Source: Ciona intestinalis (taxonomy: Eukaryota; Chordata; Ascidiacea; Phlebobranchia; Cionidae). Taken from it: a stretch of DNA of 64,000 nucleotides. The stretch spans positions 6,369,106-6,433,105 of the forward strand of contig NC_020174.2 of NCBI RefSeq assembly GCF_000224145.3, read 5' to 3'. The notes under the pieces are model-generated. The model did not search any database. It saw only the letters and a list, made by a program, of their open reading frames with translations, and had not been told where the DNA came from. Position 1 is the stretch's first letter. Each line of letters starts with the position of its first letter. Of the stretch, positions 1-12,500 are shown one piece after another. The translations under genes and the position numbers were made by a program.

Positions 1-510
1 ATCTTCAATTACGTTGTTGAAAAGCGTGAACTGAAGAGCGAGCGATGGGTTCGTGTCACTAAGGAACTGATTAACGAAACTAGATACACAGTTACCGGAC
101 TTTACGAAGGCAATGAATACGAATTCAGAGTAGCTGCTGAAAACAGCGTCGGAATTGGTGCAAAATGTCTTCCATCTAAGCAAATCAAGGCTGAGAACCC
201 AGTATCTCCACCTGGACCAGCAGTCAACCCACACGTTAAGGGTATTTCGAAGAACACTGTCACTGTTACTTGGCAAAAGCCTCGTCATGACGGCGGTGCA
301 CCAGTGCTTGGGTATATTGTGGAAACACAAAAGGCTGGTAGCGAAGCTTGGAAGATTTGGTGCACGCAAGAAACACAAAAGACGACAAGTTACATTATTC
401 CTGATTTGACCGAAAACTACGAATACAGAGTTCGAGTTACAGCTGTAAACAAAGCTGGTCTCAGTGAGCCTGTTATGGTCAAAGGAACTGTTGTCGTGAA
501 GGAGAGACAA
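1..510 (+). repeat. Titin D-zone: last two Fn-III domains of a 7-domain repeat
   Basis: The first domain is cut by the window edge (starts at the NYVVEKRE strand); the second starts near 208 (SPPGPAV). They fill Fn positions 6 and 7 of an Ig-Fn-Fn-Ig-Fn-Fn-Fn unit, because the next domain (511) is the Ig that opens a fresh 7-domain unit. Confidence 0.85.
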
Positions 511-3500
511 GAAGCGCCAGAGATCGAAGTTCAAGCAAGCATGTCTCGAGAGCAAATCATCAAATCAGGATTGCCTTTGAGTTTGAGCGCCATCGTTCGT
601 GGAAATCCGTTCCCAACTATTACTTGGAGCAAGAACGATGAAGTGATTCCGGCTACAAATGAACGATTTGAGCGTTCCGTTAAGCATGGCATTGTCAATA
701 TACAAACGGAAGCTTCAGCTCGATCGGACAGTGGGCGCTATTCATTAACTGTTGAAAACGGAGCTGGAAAGAAAACTGCATCTGTCATTGTCAATGTTTT
801 AGACACACCAAACGCCGTATCGCACATTCGAATCAGTGAAATAAGGTCCGACTCGTGCTACCTTAAATGGAAAGCACCGTCAGACAACGGTGGTGCGGTC
901 GTCTCAAGCTACAAGGTTGAACGATATAACGTGGAATCCCAAGTGTGGAAGCCAGTAGCAATGGCAGCCAAGAAGACCAGCTTGATGGTGAAGTACCTGA
1001 CAGAGGGTCATCACTACAAGTTCCGAATTGCAGCAGAAAACCAGTTTGGCCTCGGTCCAAATATCGACTCTGACGAAATCCTTGCGAGAGACCCAATTCA
1101 CACACCAGGCCCACCAAAGAATTTGGAAATATCAGACATTGATAAAACCGCAATCACTGTTTCATGGATGAAACCAGACAGAAATGGTGGGGCAGCGGTC
1201 AGTGGCTACATTGTTGACTTCACTGAGCTTGGTAACGAAAAGGATATTGATGACAAGCGTAAGGCAGGCATCAATATTGACACAACCGGTGAAGAATGGA
1301 CCAATTTCAAGACTGTAACAGAAACATCATGCACTGTAACTGATCTTAAAGAAGGTGTGTTGTACAAGCTACGAGTTCGTGCCATCAACGAAGCAGGCGA
1401 GAGCCGACCAGACCATACTGTGCCGGTTGCCCCAAGACAGAAGTTGTCGTCTCCATCGATTGAAATCGACGTTAAGACTCTGGAAGGTTTGACTGTAAGA
1501 GCAGGAAGCACACTCCGCATTCCCGCAACGATACACGGCGTGCCCGTACCTACAGTACAGTGGAGCACTGCTGATGGAAACGTTGTGGTAACAGATGAAC
1601 GCATAACATGCGACACTGACAACGTATCAACACTTCTTACTATAAGAAGTTCTTTGAGATCAGACACGCAAGAATACACGTTGACAGTGAAGAACGATGC
1701 TGGAACAAAATCCGCAGCCGTTCACGTAACTGTTTTGGACAAACCAGCAATGCCAATCGGACCGATGAACATTCTCGAAATGACACCAGAATACGCCATC
1801 ATTTCTTGGAATCCACCGAAGGACGACGGTGGCTCACCAATAACAAACTATGTTGTTGAAAAGAAAGACACTTCTAAACAAACATGGGGAGTTGTGAGTT
1901 CGAAGAGCACAAGAAACAAATGTAAAGTGCCGCGTCTTATATCAGGAAAGGAATATCTCTTCCGTGTCAGCGCAGAAAACAAGCACGGAGTCAGCGATGC
2001 TCTTGAATCGAAACCAGAGGTAGCTAAACACACATTTGATGTTCCGGATTCTCCAGGCGTTCCAGAAGCCAGCGAAATCACAGAGACTGGATGCACCTTG
2101 CATTGGTCGGCACCGGCTAGTGATGGCGGAAGCACAATTCTTGGTTACACTGTCGAAAGACTGGACAAGGAGAGTGGGCGATGGGCTAAAGTCACACATG
2201 ATCCTTTACTTGGATTCACAATGCGGGTTAAAGGTTTATTTGAAGGAAGACTATATGCCTTCCGTGTTACTGCTGAGAACCACGCTGGAATGAGCAAACC
2301 CTCTGAACAATCTCCATTTATTAAAGCATTGCGACCCATGACAACCCCGGGAGCTCCAATCAACCCCAAGGTTGCTGATCACGATTGTTCGTCAGCAACA
2401 TTGACTTGGAACAAACCACTTAAAGATGGCGGTAGTGCTATCACCGGATATTACGTTGAGTGCCAACGTATGGATATAAAGCAGTCGGCTGATGACCAGT
2501 CGGCCAAGGAATGGGCACGAATCAATACTAAACTGATTGAAAAATGCGAATTCCGCGCACCAGGCTTGAAAGAAAACATTGAGTACAAGTTCCGAGTTCT
2601 TGCAGTGAATGAGGTTGGCGAAGGCGAGCCTCGCGACATCCCAGAATCTACAATCATTAAGGATGTTTTAGAAGAGCCAGAAATTGATCTCGATGCGTTC
2701 ATGATGTCCACAGTCACCTACAGAGTTGGACAAACTGTGAAGTTGACCGCTCGAATTAAAGGACGTCCCGTACCAGAGGTAGAGTGGCTTAAGGATGGCC
2801 ATGCTGTTGATTTGAACAGATACAATGTTCAACGTACAGCAATTGGAACAGAACTTACCGGTAAAGAATCGGAGCGTTCCGACAGTGGTGTTTACACTCT
2901 GAAAGCCAAGAACTCAGCTGGCGAAAAATCAGTAAAGATTAATGTCAATGTTCTTGACAAGCCAGGAATGTGCCGTAATCTAAAAACCAGTTACATCACC
3001 AAGAACTCGTGTGTACTGTCTTGGGACAACCCAGAAGATAATGGCGGCACAGACATCATAAACTTTATCCTTGAAATCAAAGAGCCGACTCTTCCCGGAT
3101 TCTCATCCTTCGGATGGACGATTGTCAGCTCTGAAGGAACAAAGAAAATGATCAAATGCACCATCGTGGAGAACCATGAGTATTTCTTCCGAGTATCCGC
3201 AGAAAACAAGTGTGGTGTTGGTCCAAGCCTAGAACTGAAATCTCCTATTACTGCAACGGATCCTGCACAGGTCCCACAATCACCAAGAGACATTAAAGTA
3301 ATCACAACCACAAAGAACACCGTTGAATTGGGTTGGAGCAAGCCGGATTGGAACGGTGGAAGCCCCATTATCTCATACCAAATAGTTGTGATGAAACGGG
3401 GTACAAAAGATTGGAAAGAAGTGGAAACAAACAAGAATGAATGCCAATGGAAACTTACCGACCTTGAAGAAGACGCGCAATACAGATTTGGAGTGATGGC

Positions 3501-6500
3501 ACGAAACAAGGCTGGTGTAAGCCAAGTGTGTGTCACAAAAGATTACGTGACGGTTTGTGAAGATGTCATTATGCCAACCGTCAAGATTCTGACAACACAA
3601 ACTAAGGGCGAGATTCTTGTACGCGCTGGAACTGATTTGATTATCCGTGCCTCGATGGCTGGCCGACCCGCACCAGATGCAGTGTGGAAATTAGGTGATG
3701 TTGATCTTTTCAAAGTTGCCCGTACCAGCATCAAATCTACCGAAGATGAAACACGTCTTACTATTTCGAACGCGACCCGTGCCGACTGCGGCCACTACGT
3801 TGTTTCGGCTAGTAATAGGATTGGAAGTGACAGTGCAAGCGCCCAAGTTAATGTCCTTGACAAACCAGGACCTTGCGTTGGCCCGATTAAGATCATTTCA
3901 CTGAACAAAGACCGTTGTACAGTTGCATGGGAACCACCGACGGATAATGGCGGTTCTGAAATTACCAACTACCAGCTTGAAAAGTGCGAGACGAGAAGGA
4001 TGGTTTGGTCAGTGGTCACTGCCTCCGTAACAGCATGTGCATACCCAGTGCCACGACTCCTTGAGGGCAACGAGTACATTTTCCGAGTGAAGGCAGAAAA
4101 CAAGATGGGTGTCAGCCAAGCAATTGAATCCTCACCCGTTGTTGCGAAGAGTCCGTATGACAAACCAGGAGCACCAGACGTTCCTGAAATAACTAAGATC
4201 GGAAATGGAACAGCTACTGTAGCATGGAAAGCACCTGAAAAGGATGGCGGAAGAGACATCTCCGGCTACTATCTTGAAAAGCGTGAGAAGAAGGGTGTGC
4301 GATGGTCGCCTTGCAATACCAAGTCCACCATGGAACGCCGCCTTAATGTGGTTGGTTTATCTAATGGATACGACTACCAATTCCGAGTTGCAGCCGAAAA
4401 CGAGATGGGCGTCGGTCAACCAAGCGAACCAAGCAAGATGGTCACAATAAAAGAACCTACCGAAGTACCTGGACCACCATCTAATCCAAAGGTCGTTGAT
4501 ACCACAAAGACCTCCGTCACACTGAAGTGGGCTGCACCTGCTTACGACGGTGGTACACGAATCCTTGGATACGTGGTTGAATCCAGTGTCGAGGGTCTTG
4601 ACGACTGGAGAAAATGCAACGTTGGTGTGGGCACACCTAAGACTACGGAGTTTGTTGTAACCGGATTGCGTCAAGAACAAACTTACGTTTTCCGAGTTGC
4701 TGCCGTCAACGAAGTCGGGCAAGGAAAATATGAAAGCGTTCCTGGTGCAGTAAAACCAGTTGAGATTTTGGAAGAACCCGAAATTGATCTGGATGCAGAT
4801 ATGCGCAAAAATATTGAAATTAAGGCTGGGTCAACTCTTAGACTCTTAGCCAACATCAGAGGACGTCCTAAGCCCAGTGTTAAGTGGACCAAGCAAGGAG
4901 CTACTTTATCGCGTCGTGCAGATGTTGATGTTACAGATTTGAAGACGACATTGGTAGTACCTGACAGCACTCGTGAAGATACCGGCAAATACACCTTAAC
5001 AGCATCAAACGCAAAGGGCTCAAAATCCATCAATATCAACGTGAAAGTATTGAATACACCTGGACCAGTCAGCAACATTATTGTTAAAGACATCAAGGCA
5101 ACATCGGCTCAAATATCTTGGACACCACCTGATCTGGATGGCGGCTCCGAAATCATCAACTATGTTGTTGAACTTAAGGAGTCCGACAAGAAGACGTGGT
5201 CCGTAGCAACAACTGAATGCCCAAAGACAGCATTCCGTGTTACCAAGCTCGTTGAAGGCAAAGACTACTACTTCAGGATCAAAGCCGAAAACAAATACGG
5301 AGTTGGCGTTCCTGCTGAAATCCCGAAACCTGTAAGAGCACGTCATCCAATAACTGAACCAGGTCCAGTCAATAAGTTGAAAATAACTGATGTTACAAAA
5401 TCAACTGTTACCTTGACTTGGGTTCAACCAGACCATACCGGAGGAAGCAAGATCACTGGTTATGTTATTGAGCATCAAGGAGAAGGATCAACCAACTGGT
5501 CAGAGTACAGAACTGTATCTGACACGACAGTGAGCGTGGTAAACTTGTCAAGTAAGAAATACAAGTTCCAGGTTAAGGCAAGAAATGAAGAACTTTCAGG
5601 TCCTCCGAGAGAGACAGATGTTGTGGATGTAAAGGAACCAGCTGAAGCTCCAAAAATTACGATTCCAAAGGAAGTCAAGGTTCGATCAGGCAAGAAACTG
5701 GTCGTGGAAGCTGGAATTACCGGCAAACCTCATCCCGTAACTTACTGGATGCGAAAGGGTGTTGAGTTGGTGGAAAGTGAGAAGTTATTGATACAGAAAA
5801 CATCATCGACCGTATCACTCACTATTCCGAAGGCCGAACGACATCATTCTGATGAATACATTATAAGAGCCGAGAACGCTCATGGAAAGAAACAAGGAAC
5901 CGTCAAAGTTGAGGTTCTGGATAGACCAGCACCTCCAACCGGACCTGTTGAATTCAAAGACATCAACATCGACACTGTTACTCTACTCTGGAGCGCCCCC
6001 GAAGACGATGGAGGTTGCCCAATCACAAATTATATTGTAGAACAATCGGAGGCAGATCACCCTGGTTTCAAAGTGATCAGCAGCACCGTATCAAGAACAA
6101 CATTAAGAGTCGGAAAACTAAACAAGGATTCCGAATACGTGTTCCGAATCAAGGCTGAAAACAAATGTGGAGTAAGTGATGTACTTTCCTCTGCTATGGT
6201 TAAGGCAACATATCCATTCACGGTACCAGGAGTTCCATGTAATCTGGACGTGGTTAAGATCGGAAAAGAATCCGTGACTCTATCATGGGACGTTCCAGAA
6301 GTCGATGGTGGCAATCCAGTGCGCGGTTACAACATTGAGAAGAAAGAGCTAAACAGTCTTTTGTGGACACCTGTAAACAAATCTCTTGTAAAACGACGTG
6401 AAGTCGTAGATAACACTTTGCTTGAGGGTATTGAGTATCAGTTCCGAGTTCAAGCATGCAATACTGCTGGAGCTGGCGCTTTCTGCAAGCCGACCGAACC

Positions 6501-9500
6501 ACAAGTTGCAAGAGATCAATGTGATGCACCAGGCAAGCCTGATGTCATTGATGTCACTGACACAACTGTTGAGCTCGGATGGACAGCTCCTCGAAGCGAT
6601 GGCGGATCGAAGATTGCAGGATACATCATTGAAAAGCAAAAGCTACCAAGTGAAAAATGGGTGCGCCATATTACAACCAGAGGGCCACAAACTGCTGTGG
6701 TTTTGGAAAACCTGGACGAAGGGGAAAGGTATTGTTTCCGCATCATTGCCAAAACGGCAGTCGTTGTGTCGAAGCCATCGGAACCAACAGATGCCACCCT
6801 TGTGCGACAAGCCATTGCAGCACCTGGCATTGTACTCGATGCATCTTGCAAAGATTTGCTCGAAGTAAGAGCAGGGCAAGATATTGTAATCGAAGCTACA
6901 ATTGCCGGTAAGCCAAAACCAACCGCTGTGTGGAACCGTGCTGGTGGAGAACAAATCAAACCTACAAGCGATGGGTCGATTGTGGTCGAGAATGTGCTCA
7001 ACCAGTCCAGGCTTATAATTCGAAGTTGCAAGCGATCAGATGCTGGCAGCTACGTGTTAACTTTAGAAAACACAAGCGGATCTACTTCAGCCACTGCGAA
7101 AGTTCGAGTTCTTGACGTTCCTGGAATGCCAGAAGGTCCAGCCAAGTTTTCCAACGTTCTTGCAGATCGACTTAAGCTTACATGGTCTCCACCCCTTGAG
7201 GATGGTGGGGCAGCTATCACTAACTACGTCGTTGAACGCCGTGAAACATCTCGTCCAACTTGGGCAATGGTCAGTGGCAGTGCGCAGAGCACCGAATTGA
7301 GCGTGCAGAAGCTCATACAAAATCACGAATACGAGTTCAGGATTTCTGCAGAGAATAAATATGGAATCGGGCAAGCTTTGGTTACTCAGCCAGTTGTTGC
7401 AAAGAATCCATTCACTGTACCATCTGCTGCCGAACCACCGATTGTGTCTAATGCAACGAAAGAAGGCATGACTGTCGCATGGAAGTCACCATCTGATGAC
7501 GGTGGCAAACCAATCAGTGGTTACTACCTGGAAAAGCGTGAGACTAAGGCTGTACAGTGGGCTAAAGTGAACCGACGACCAGTTTCGGATCGTTCCATCA
7601 AAGTAACTGGACTTATTGAATGTGCAGAGTATGAATTCCGGGTAGCTGCAGAAAATGCGGCAGGCATTGGAGCATTTAGTGCACCATCAACGCCAGCAAC
7701 CGCCGACGATCCTAAGTACCCACCAGGTCCTCCAGCTTTCCCTAAAGTCATCGACACAACTCGAAGCACTGTCGAACTTTCTTGGGGCAAGCCAGCTTAT
7801 GACGGAGATTCACCGATCACAGGTTATGTTGTGGAAATGGCAAACCCGGAAAGTCCCGACAAGTTCGACCGCGTCGCAACCACACATATCACCAAGTACA
7901 CAATGACCAGCTTATCAGATGGACGAGAATACCGATTCAGGATCAAGGCGGTAAACACTATTGGTGAGTCGGAAGCCAGCGAGGTACCTGGAAGCGTTGC
8001 TCCTAAGGATATTTTGGAACCTCCAGCAATTGATCTGGATGTTTCAATGATGAAAGCGTTGGTCATCCGAGCTGGAAACACAATTCGCTTGTACTGTGGA
8101 CTGAAAGGACGTCCTGCACCACGTGCGAGCTGGGCCAAGCTTGGAGATGAGCTTACAATGAACAGAGTTGAAGTAAAAACATCAGACTGGGACACGACAT
8201 TGATGGTTCCAAACTGCAATAGGGACGACTCTGGAAAGTACATCCTGAACGTTGAAAACACCAGCGGTACTAAATCTGCAACCGTTATTGTTCGCGTTCA
8301 AGACACACCGGGGGCACCTGGACCAATTGTGTTCAAAGAAGTGACTTTGGAATCTGTTTCTATGGCATGGGAAGCTCCAAACAACGATGGCGGTTCTGTT
8401 ATCACAGGATATGTCGTGGAGAAACGAGAGTCCACACGAAAAGCTTGGGCGACAGTCACTGCTCAGTGCTCGCGAACGTCATGGACTATTAACAAGTTGG
8501 AAGCTGGAAAGAGCTATTTCTTTAGGTAAGTCCCTTAAACCTTTGAAATATTTTTAAGACTTTACTACGTGCATATTCTTATATTGTGTTGTTTTAGGGT
8601 CATGGCTGAAAACGAGTACGGTGTTGGTGTTCCATACGAGACTCCTGAACCAGTAAAGGTTACACAAGAACCTGGACCTGTTCAACGATTAGAGGTTGTT
8701 GAGACGACCAAGTCAAGTGCCACTCTTAACTGGTTGAAGCCAAACCACGATGGAGGAAGTCGGTTGATTGGATACATCGTTGAAATAGCGCCAAAGGATA
8801 CCGATGACTGGGACGTTGCTGCTGAAGATGTGAAAGTGCTCAGCTACAAGGTACTGTAACGATTCTTGTTTGATCACTTGCTCGGTGCAGCTGGCTTGAT
8901 TTACATCATTTATTGTTATAGATTACCGGTCTAAGCGACGGCAAGGAATATTCTATTCGAGTATCTGCTAAAAACCAAGCAGGAACTGGGCAACCAAGAG
9001 AAAGAAACCTTGTTGCCAGAGATGAGGTGAGCCTTTGTTTATTCTGTTACGGTTTGGTTACCATGTACAGTCTTTTAAATCGATTTATATAAACAGACAA
9101 CTCTTCCATCCTTTGATTTGACTGAACTACCAAACATGACTTTCTTCGCACGAGAGGGAACGTCAGCCAAGTTGAAGCTTCCAGTACAAGGCGCTCCAAA
9201 ACCTGAGATTAAATGGTCAAAGGACGACGAAGACTTGAAACAGGACACCAGGGTTTCCGTTGAAGACACACAGATATCAACTGTTGTCGTCATCAAGGAA
9301 GTGAGAAAAGTGGACGCGGGAAAATACTCAGTGGCCGCCACTAACGTTGTTGGGAAGAAGACCGCCATCATTAAGGTTGTTGTGGTTGGAAAACCAGGAG
9401 TTCCTCATGGCCCGCTTCAAATCAGCGACTTAACTGCTGAACATGCAACGCTAACTTGGAATGCGCCTAAAGACACTGGAGGTAATGTACCGACAAACAA

Positions 9501-12500
9501 TATTAATACAACATAACTATGTAGTTTTACCAATGCTTACATTTTATCCAAAGGTTCGGAAATCACCAACTACATTGTTGAGAAGCGTGATATCGCGACT
9601 GGTACATGGTCGCTTGTGACGTCATCAATCGCCCGACCGACATGCCGTGCATCCGGTTTGATTGGTGGCAACGAATACACCTTCCGAGTAATGGCAGAGA
9701 ACCGATTCGGTGTCAGTTCACCATTGCTATCCGAGACCGTTGTTGCAAAATACCCATTCAGTAAGAAACGCAGTCTATTTACATTCCACTTCACTTATGG
9801 TCCATATCTTTATTCGATTATGTTTTCTTTAGATGTACCTTACGCTCCAGCCGCACCAGAAGTAACGTTATGTAAGCGCGACTCAATGATGGTACAGTGG
9901 AAACCACCAAGAAAGGATGGTGGTTCTCCAGTTACTGGATACATTGTAGAAATCAAGGAACGCAACTCTATTCTGTGGAAGAACTTGTGCAAAACTCACA
10001 CAACAGGTAATGCACTGCGCCATCCCTCTAAATGCACTACCAAATTGCAATCGTGTATTTTGACAAATCACATTTTCTACATAGAATGTCGAGCCTTGAA
10101 CCTTAACGAAGGGTTGGAGTATCAGTTCCGTGTATATGCATTGAACCAAGCTGGACAATCCGAACCTTCTGACGCATCTGCTGTTAAATATGCCCTTGAT
10201 CCTGTTGGTAAGTACAAAAGATATTACCTACAAAGTACATGGTAACACCCGTGTTATAACGACTATCGTTGCGTGTTCAAGGCCTGTTTTCCAATTTGAT
10301 GATAATCATAAACCTTGTACTTCAGGGCCACCATGTCGACCAATCGTTTACGATTCAACCAACGAGAGTATTTCTGTTCGTTGGGAAGCACCAAAGTTCG
10401 ATGGCGGGCACCGCATTGTAGGTTACGACGTTGAGCGTTTGAATCTGCCTGGAAAGAACTGGGTTCGATGCAATGTTGGAAATATATCAGCAACAAATTT
10501 CGAAGTTACAAATCTTACACCGGGCAGTAGATACGACTTCCGTGTACGCGCTAAAAATTCCGCGGGATCCGTTTCTGAACCGTCAGAGACAACAGGAGCC
10601 ACCGTATGCAAAGAGGAATATGGTAAATTTGAGAATTCACTAATAGTTGCCAAACAATTTTAAGGTCACTTTTAAACTAATGTTTCTATGTTTGCAGAAC
10701 CTGCGAGTGTCTCACTGGATTTGGCTCTAATGGACGGTTTAGTTGTTCGTGCTGGTGAAGACGTACAGCTTCACGGAATAACTGAAGGCAAACCGCTACC
10801 AAAAGGTTTGTGTAATATAAATATGTCAGTATCGTGTTTAACATTACATTCCGGTTACAGTAACTTGGTCATTAAACGAGAAGGAGCTCAGAGATACTGA
10901 TGACATCAAGATAGAGAGATCAATTGCCCAAGCAACGCTCACAATTAAGAATGTCAGATTGGTCAATGGTGGAAATTACACAGTCACCGCTTCAAACCAT
11001 TATGGATCAAAGTCAGCAACTTGTCGCGTACAAGTACTTGGTAAGTGGAATAAATCTGTTTGTTTGTTTCATATTATAACACAGATCATTATGCTATCCA
11101 TTTCGTGCAGACAAACCTGGAGCCGTTACCGCACCTGTTAAGATCACCGGAATGACTGCAGCCAAATGCAAGCTTTCCTGGGGAGCGCCACAAAACAACG
11201 GTGGAAGCACAATCACTAATTACGTTGTGGAAAAGAGAGAAACCAGCCGTCTGTTATGGACTTCGGTATGTGCCACGCTATCTGCTGTGCACTTGTGCCT
11301 ATATTTAAATATAACTTATCCCCATGATACAGCACAAGCAATCTCCGTATTGGCAGACGCGTATAGCCTTTTTTTGTTACTGCTAGGAAGTGTTTAGCTT
11401 AGCTTAGAATGAGCCTGTAGTTTATAAAACTGATACTTGATAACAGGTTGGAGACGCTGGTATGCATTGCGAAATGAACTGCCAGAAGCTCATCACAGGC
11501 AACGAGTATATCTTCCGAGTATCTGCTCAGAATAAATACGGAGTTGGCCCGCCCACCGAATCGCAAGCAGTTGTATGCAAAAATCCATTCGGTAAGTTAC
11601 AGTTTTAGCAGTTATAAAACAGTTTTTAGGTAACATGTTAGAAAATTTATTTAACTTTTGTGTACAGATGCACCAGGCGCTCCTGGCAAGCCAACCGTTA
11701 CTAAGTCTACAAAGACCACCATGACTGTGACCTGGGACAGACCAGAGTCGGACGGCGGTAGTGAGATTCTTGGATATTATTTGGAACGCCATCACAAGAA
11801 AGGATTGAAGTGGATTAGGTAATTTAAAATGATTCTATAGGGTTACAGTTATAGACAGCTGCATCAGTTACTTAATATATCGTTGTTGATTTAGATGCAA
11901 CCACGAACCGATTCGGGAAAACAGACACAGGGTAACTGGACTCACAGAAGATTATGAGTACGAATACAGAGTATCCGCTGAAAACAAGGGAGGCGTTGGA
12001 CCATTGAGTGATGTATCTTGTACCACAATAGCCAGGGATCCCATATGTAAGTTTCACACCTTGGTATTATATAACGTTTCTAGAAGATGTTACGTAACCA
12101 CAACTGTCTGGAATTCCCATTAGGGAATCAGATATAAAGCGCTTTCGAAACTATTCTAATAACATTGTCATTGTTTCCATATAGTTAAAGGTCTCGAGAC
12201 AGCTTTGTGGTCGGTTCATATTTTTGCTTCAAAACATTAGCCATGCAGCAGGTAGCTAATTCAAGGTTAGAGAAACATAACGTTAGAACTTCAGTTTCGT
12301 ATTCTAAGAATGAAAATCGTCGAAAATGGAATAACGATCTTAACGAAGCGAATAAAGCTTTAGAATTAAATAAGCTTGTTTCAGAAGATGCCAACAACTT
12401 TTTTCATTCAGCACTTCCTAAATCACAAAGGTCTAGCTCTTATAGTCGAGTTGAGAGCTTGGGGCGAAGTGCTGGAATGTATAATGTTCGTTCATCCTCA

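Larger units (their letters stand above)
1..8525 (+). other. Titin giant exon 1 (5' partial)
   Basis: One uninterrupted open frame of 8525 nt that begins before the window. It encodes the end of the D-zone, all of C-zone super-repeat 1 and the first Ig and part of the first Fn of super-repeat 2. It ends at AG|GTAAGT, splitting an Arg codon in the Y-F-F-R motif of the Fn domain (phase 2). Confidence 0.93.

Noticed and set aside
863..1153. Many antisense open frames of 60-240 codons across the titin exons
   Set aside because: They lie opposite strongly supported titin coding sequence, share its codon rhythm, and show no domain of their own.
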